From contig NZ_JBFRGP010000001.1 of NCBI RefSeq assembly GCF_052115385.1, forward strand, positions 434,001-498,000: 64,000 nucleotides of DNA, written 5' to 3'. The stretch is from Dyella_D sp052115385 (GTDB taxonomy: Bacteria; Pseudomonadota; Gammaproteobacteria; Xanthomonadales; Rhodanobacteraceae). The notes below the pieces were generated by a model. The model searched no databases, was not told the DNA's origin, and saw only the letters and a list, made by a program, of their open reading frames with translations. A program made the position numbers and the translations under genes. Shown here in pieces: positions 62,729 through 64,000 of this stretch. Each line of letters starts with the position of its first letter. Position 1 is the first letter of the stretch.

Positions 62729-64000
62729 CTACAGCACCCGCATGAAGGCCACCAGGTCCTGCTTCTCCTGCTCGTTCAACTTCGTGCCCAGTACCAGGTT
62801 GAAATACTCCACGGTGTCGTCCAGCGTCAGCAGCCGCCCATCGTGCAGATACGGCGGGGTGTCCCTGATCCCGCGCAACGGGAAGGTCTTGATCGCCCCA
62901 TCCGCGCTGGCCATCATCCCGTTGATCATGCGCGGCTTGTAGAACCGCTCCGCCTGCAGGTTATGCATGGTGTTGTCGGTGTAGTAGGGCGGCGTATGGC
63001 AGCCGCTGCATTGCCCCTTGCCGAAGAACACCGCCTGTCCGCGCAACTCCTGCTCGCCGGCCTTGGCGGGATCGAGCTTGCCGTCCCAGGCCAGCTTGGG
63101 CGCGGGCGGGAAATCCAGGATCTCCTCGAACTCCGCCATGAAATGCACCTGGCTGCCGCGTTCGAGAATGTTCACGCCTTTCTTGGTGGCGAGCACCGGA
63201 TCGCCGTCGAAGTAGGCCGCGCGCTGTTCGAACTCGGTGAAGTCCTCCACGGTTTTCAACGCACGTTGCGAGCCGAACAGCCGCTGGATATTCACGCCGC
63301 GCAGGGTGGGCGTCTCGATGCGGTGGCGGAACTCCTGCGGGCGGATGTCACCCACCAGGTGGGTGGCGCCATTGGTGCTGCCATTGGCATGGCAGTCGAA
63401 ACACGCCACGCCCAGGCTCGGCCGTGCGGAGCGCCGGTCGCCGGTGGCGTTGAACTGCTGCTGCGGGAACGGCGTCACCAGCAGGCGCAGGCCTTCGAGT
63501 TGCTTGGGATTGAGGATGCCGTTGAACAGCTCGTAGTAATTATCCAGCGTGACCAGCTTGCCCTTGGAGACATCGCCCAGGTCCGGGCGCGTGCTGAGGA
63601 AGATCGCTTGCGGGAACTCCGGCAGGATGTGATCCGGCAGGTCGAAGTCCAGGTCGAAGCGGGTGAGATCGCGGTTGTCCTGCTGCTTGATCCGCTCGAT
63701 CTCGAAATGCGGAAACAGCATGCCGCCTTCGGGATGATTGGGATGGGGCAGGGGCAGGAAGCCGGACGGAAACAGATCCTTGTTCCTGATCTCGTCCGGC
63801 GACATGTCGGCGAGCTGTTGCCAACTGCTGCCGGACTTCAGCTTCACGCGGATGCCTTCCTGCACCGGCTTGCCGCGCGACATGGTCACGCCCTTGGCCG
63901 GCTTGTCGGCGAGGTCGTAGCGTTCCTGCAGCAGGTTCTTCTGGCGTTGCATCACGCCGGGCTTGGCTTGCGACATGTGTTGCATGGTGGTGGCGAAGTC
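62729..64000 (-). CDS. Dihaem cytochrome c peroxidase-like protein (5' end outside window)
   Basis: The frame is open to the window edge at 64000, so the N terminus, including any signal peptide, is missing; 423 residues are visible. Two haem sites occur: CFDCH in the middle, and CSGCH about 130 residues later. The C-terminal TFPLRGIRDTPPYLHDGR and LVAFMRVL resemble the MauG/cytochrome c peroxidase family. Activity could be peroxide reduction or oxidation of another substrate. It is convergent with gcd, separated only by the composite repeat. Confidence 0.82.
   Translation of the reverse strand, partial: DFATTMQHMSQAKPGVMQRQKNLLQERYDLADKPAKGVTMSRGKPVQEGIRVKLKSGSSWQQLADMSPDEIRNKDLFPSGFLPLPHPNHPEGGMLFPHFEIERIKQQDNRDLTRFDLDFDLPDHILPEFPQAIFLSTRPDLGDVSKGKLVTLDNYYELFNGILNPKQLEGLRLLVTPFPQQQFNATGDRRSARPSLGVACFDCHANGSTNGATHLVGDIRPQEFRHRIETPTLRGVNIQRLFGSQRALKTVEDFTEFEQRAAYFDGDPVLATKKGVNILERGSQVHFMAEFEEILDFPPAPKLAWDGKLDPAKAGEQELRGQAVFFGKGQCSGCHTPPYYTDNTMHNLQAERFYKPRMINGMMASADGAIKTFPLRGIRDTPPYLHDGRLLTLDDTVEYFNLVLGTKLNEQEKQDLVAFMRVL

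Overview
The window is about 64 kb of GC-rich chromosomal DNA that reads as a gammaproteobacterium of the Xanthomonadales, most likely the Rhodanobacteraceae (Rhodanobacter, Dyella, Luteibacter and relatives). This rests on the two-gene methionine synthase, the very large NAD-glutamate dehydrogenase, a bo3-type quinol oxidase cluster, PQQ glucose dehydrogenase, and a family of palindromic GTAGGTTGGGGTGAGC repeats between genes. The genus is an inference. No phage, plasmid, integrase, transposase or CRISPR array was seen.

Layout. 1-4.7 kb: a DUF3574-like lipoprotein, an NCS2-like permease, a GNAT acetyltransferase and an MFS carrier. 4.8-9.6 kb: cyoABCD plus a SURF1 assembly factor. 9.7-10.2 kb: tRNA-Val(CAC) and a small LAB_N membrane protein. 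10.3-15.05 kb (minus strand): an ArsR/methyltransferase regulator followed by split metH. 15.2-17.8 kb: a short-chain acyl-CoA dehydrogenase and an isolated secreted protein with an HEIGH motif. 17.9-22.3 kb (minus): an RND efflux pump and its adaptor. 23.0-28.0 kb: the 1653-residue glutamate dehydrogenase. 28.1-32.9 kb (minus): two trimeric autotransporter adhesins. 33.2-35.9 kb: NAD kinase, a 5'-nucleotidase and an EamA transporter. 36.1-40.6 kb: glutaryl-CoA dehydrogenase, GNAT, a small nucleotidyltransferase and a fused E1 alpha/beta 2-oxoacid dehydrogenase. 40.8-43.9 kb: an Ivy-like lysozyme-inhibitor lipoprotein, a GGDEF membrane protein and an FMN reductase. 44.0-48.2 kb (minus): polyphosphate kinase, a 57-residue putative modified-peptide precursor and an asparagine-synthetase-like ligase. 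48.3-53.4 kb: LysR/NAD(P)-reductase, AraC/Fsr-like MFS and a Bax-inhibitor-1 protein. 53.5-58.4 kb (minus): a membrane protein, murB, pyrD, a methyltransferase and an ALDH7-type dehydrogenase. 58.7-64 kb: an acyltransferase, tRNA-Arg(CCT), PQQ glucose dehydrogenase and the 3' part of a dihaem cytochrome c gene.

Functional themes are aerobic respiration (bo3 oxidase, PQQ glucose dehydrogenase feeding quinone), amino-acid carbon metabolism (glutamate dehydrogenase, glutaryl-CoA dehydrogenase, ALDH7, E1), methionine recycling under an apparent dedicated regulator, and surface or envelope interaction (adhesins, Ivy, RND pump).

The most novel-looking locus is the pair at 44.05-45.9 kb: a very short gene ending in a Gly/Asp/Asn-rich tail, a hairpin terminator just after it, then an amide-ligase gene of the lasso-cyclase/beta-lactam-synthetase type with no leader protease, RRE protein or exporter beside it. 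Second are the secreted HEIGH protein at 16.6 kb and a histidine-rich insert in the homocysteine-binding half of methionine synthase.
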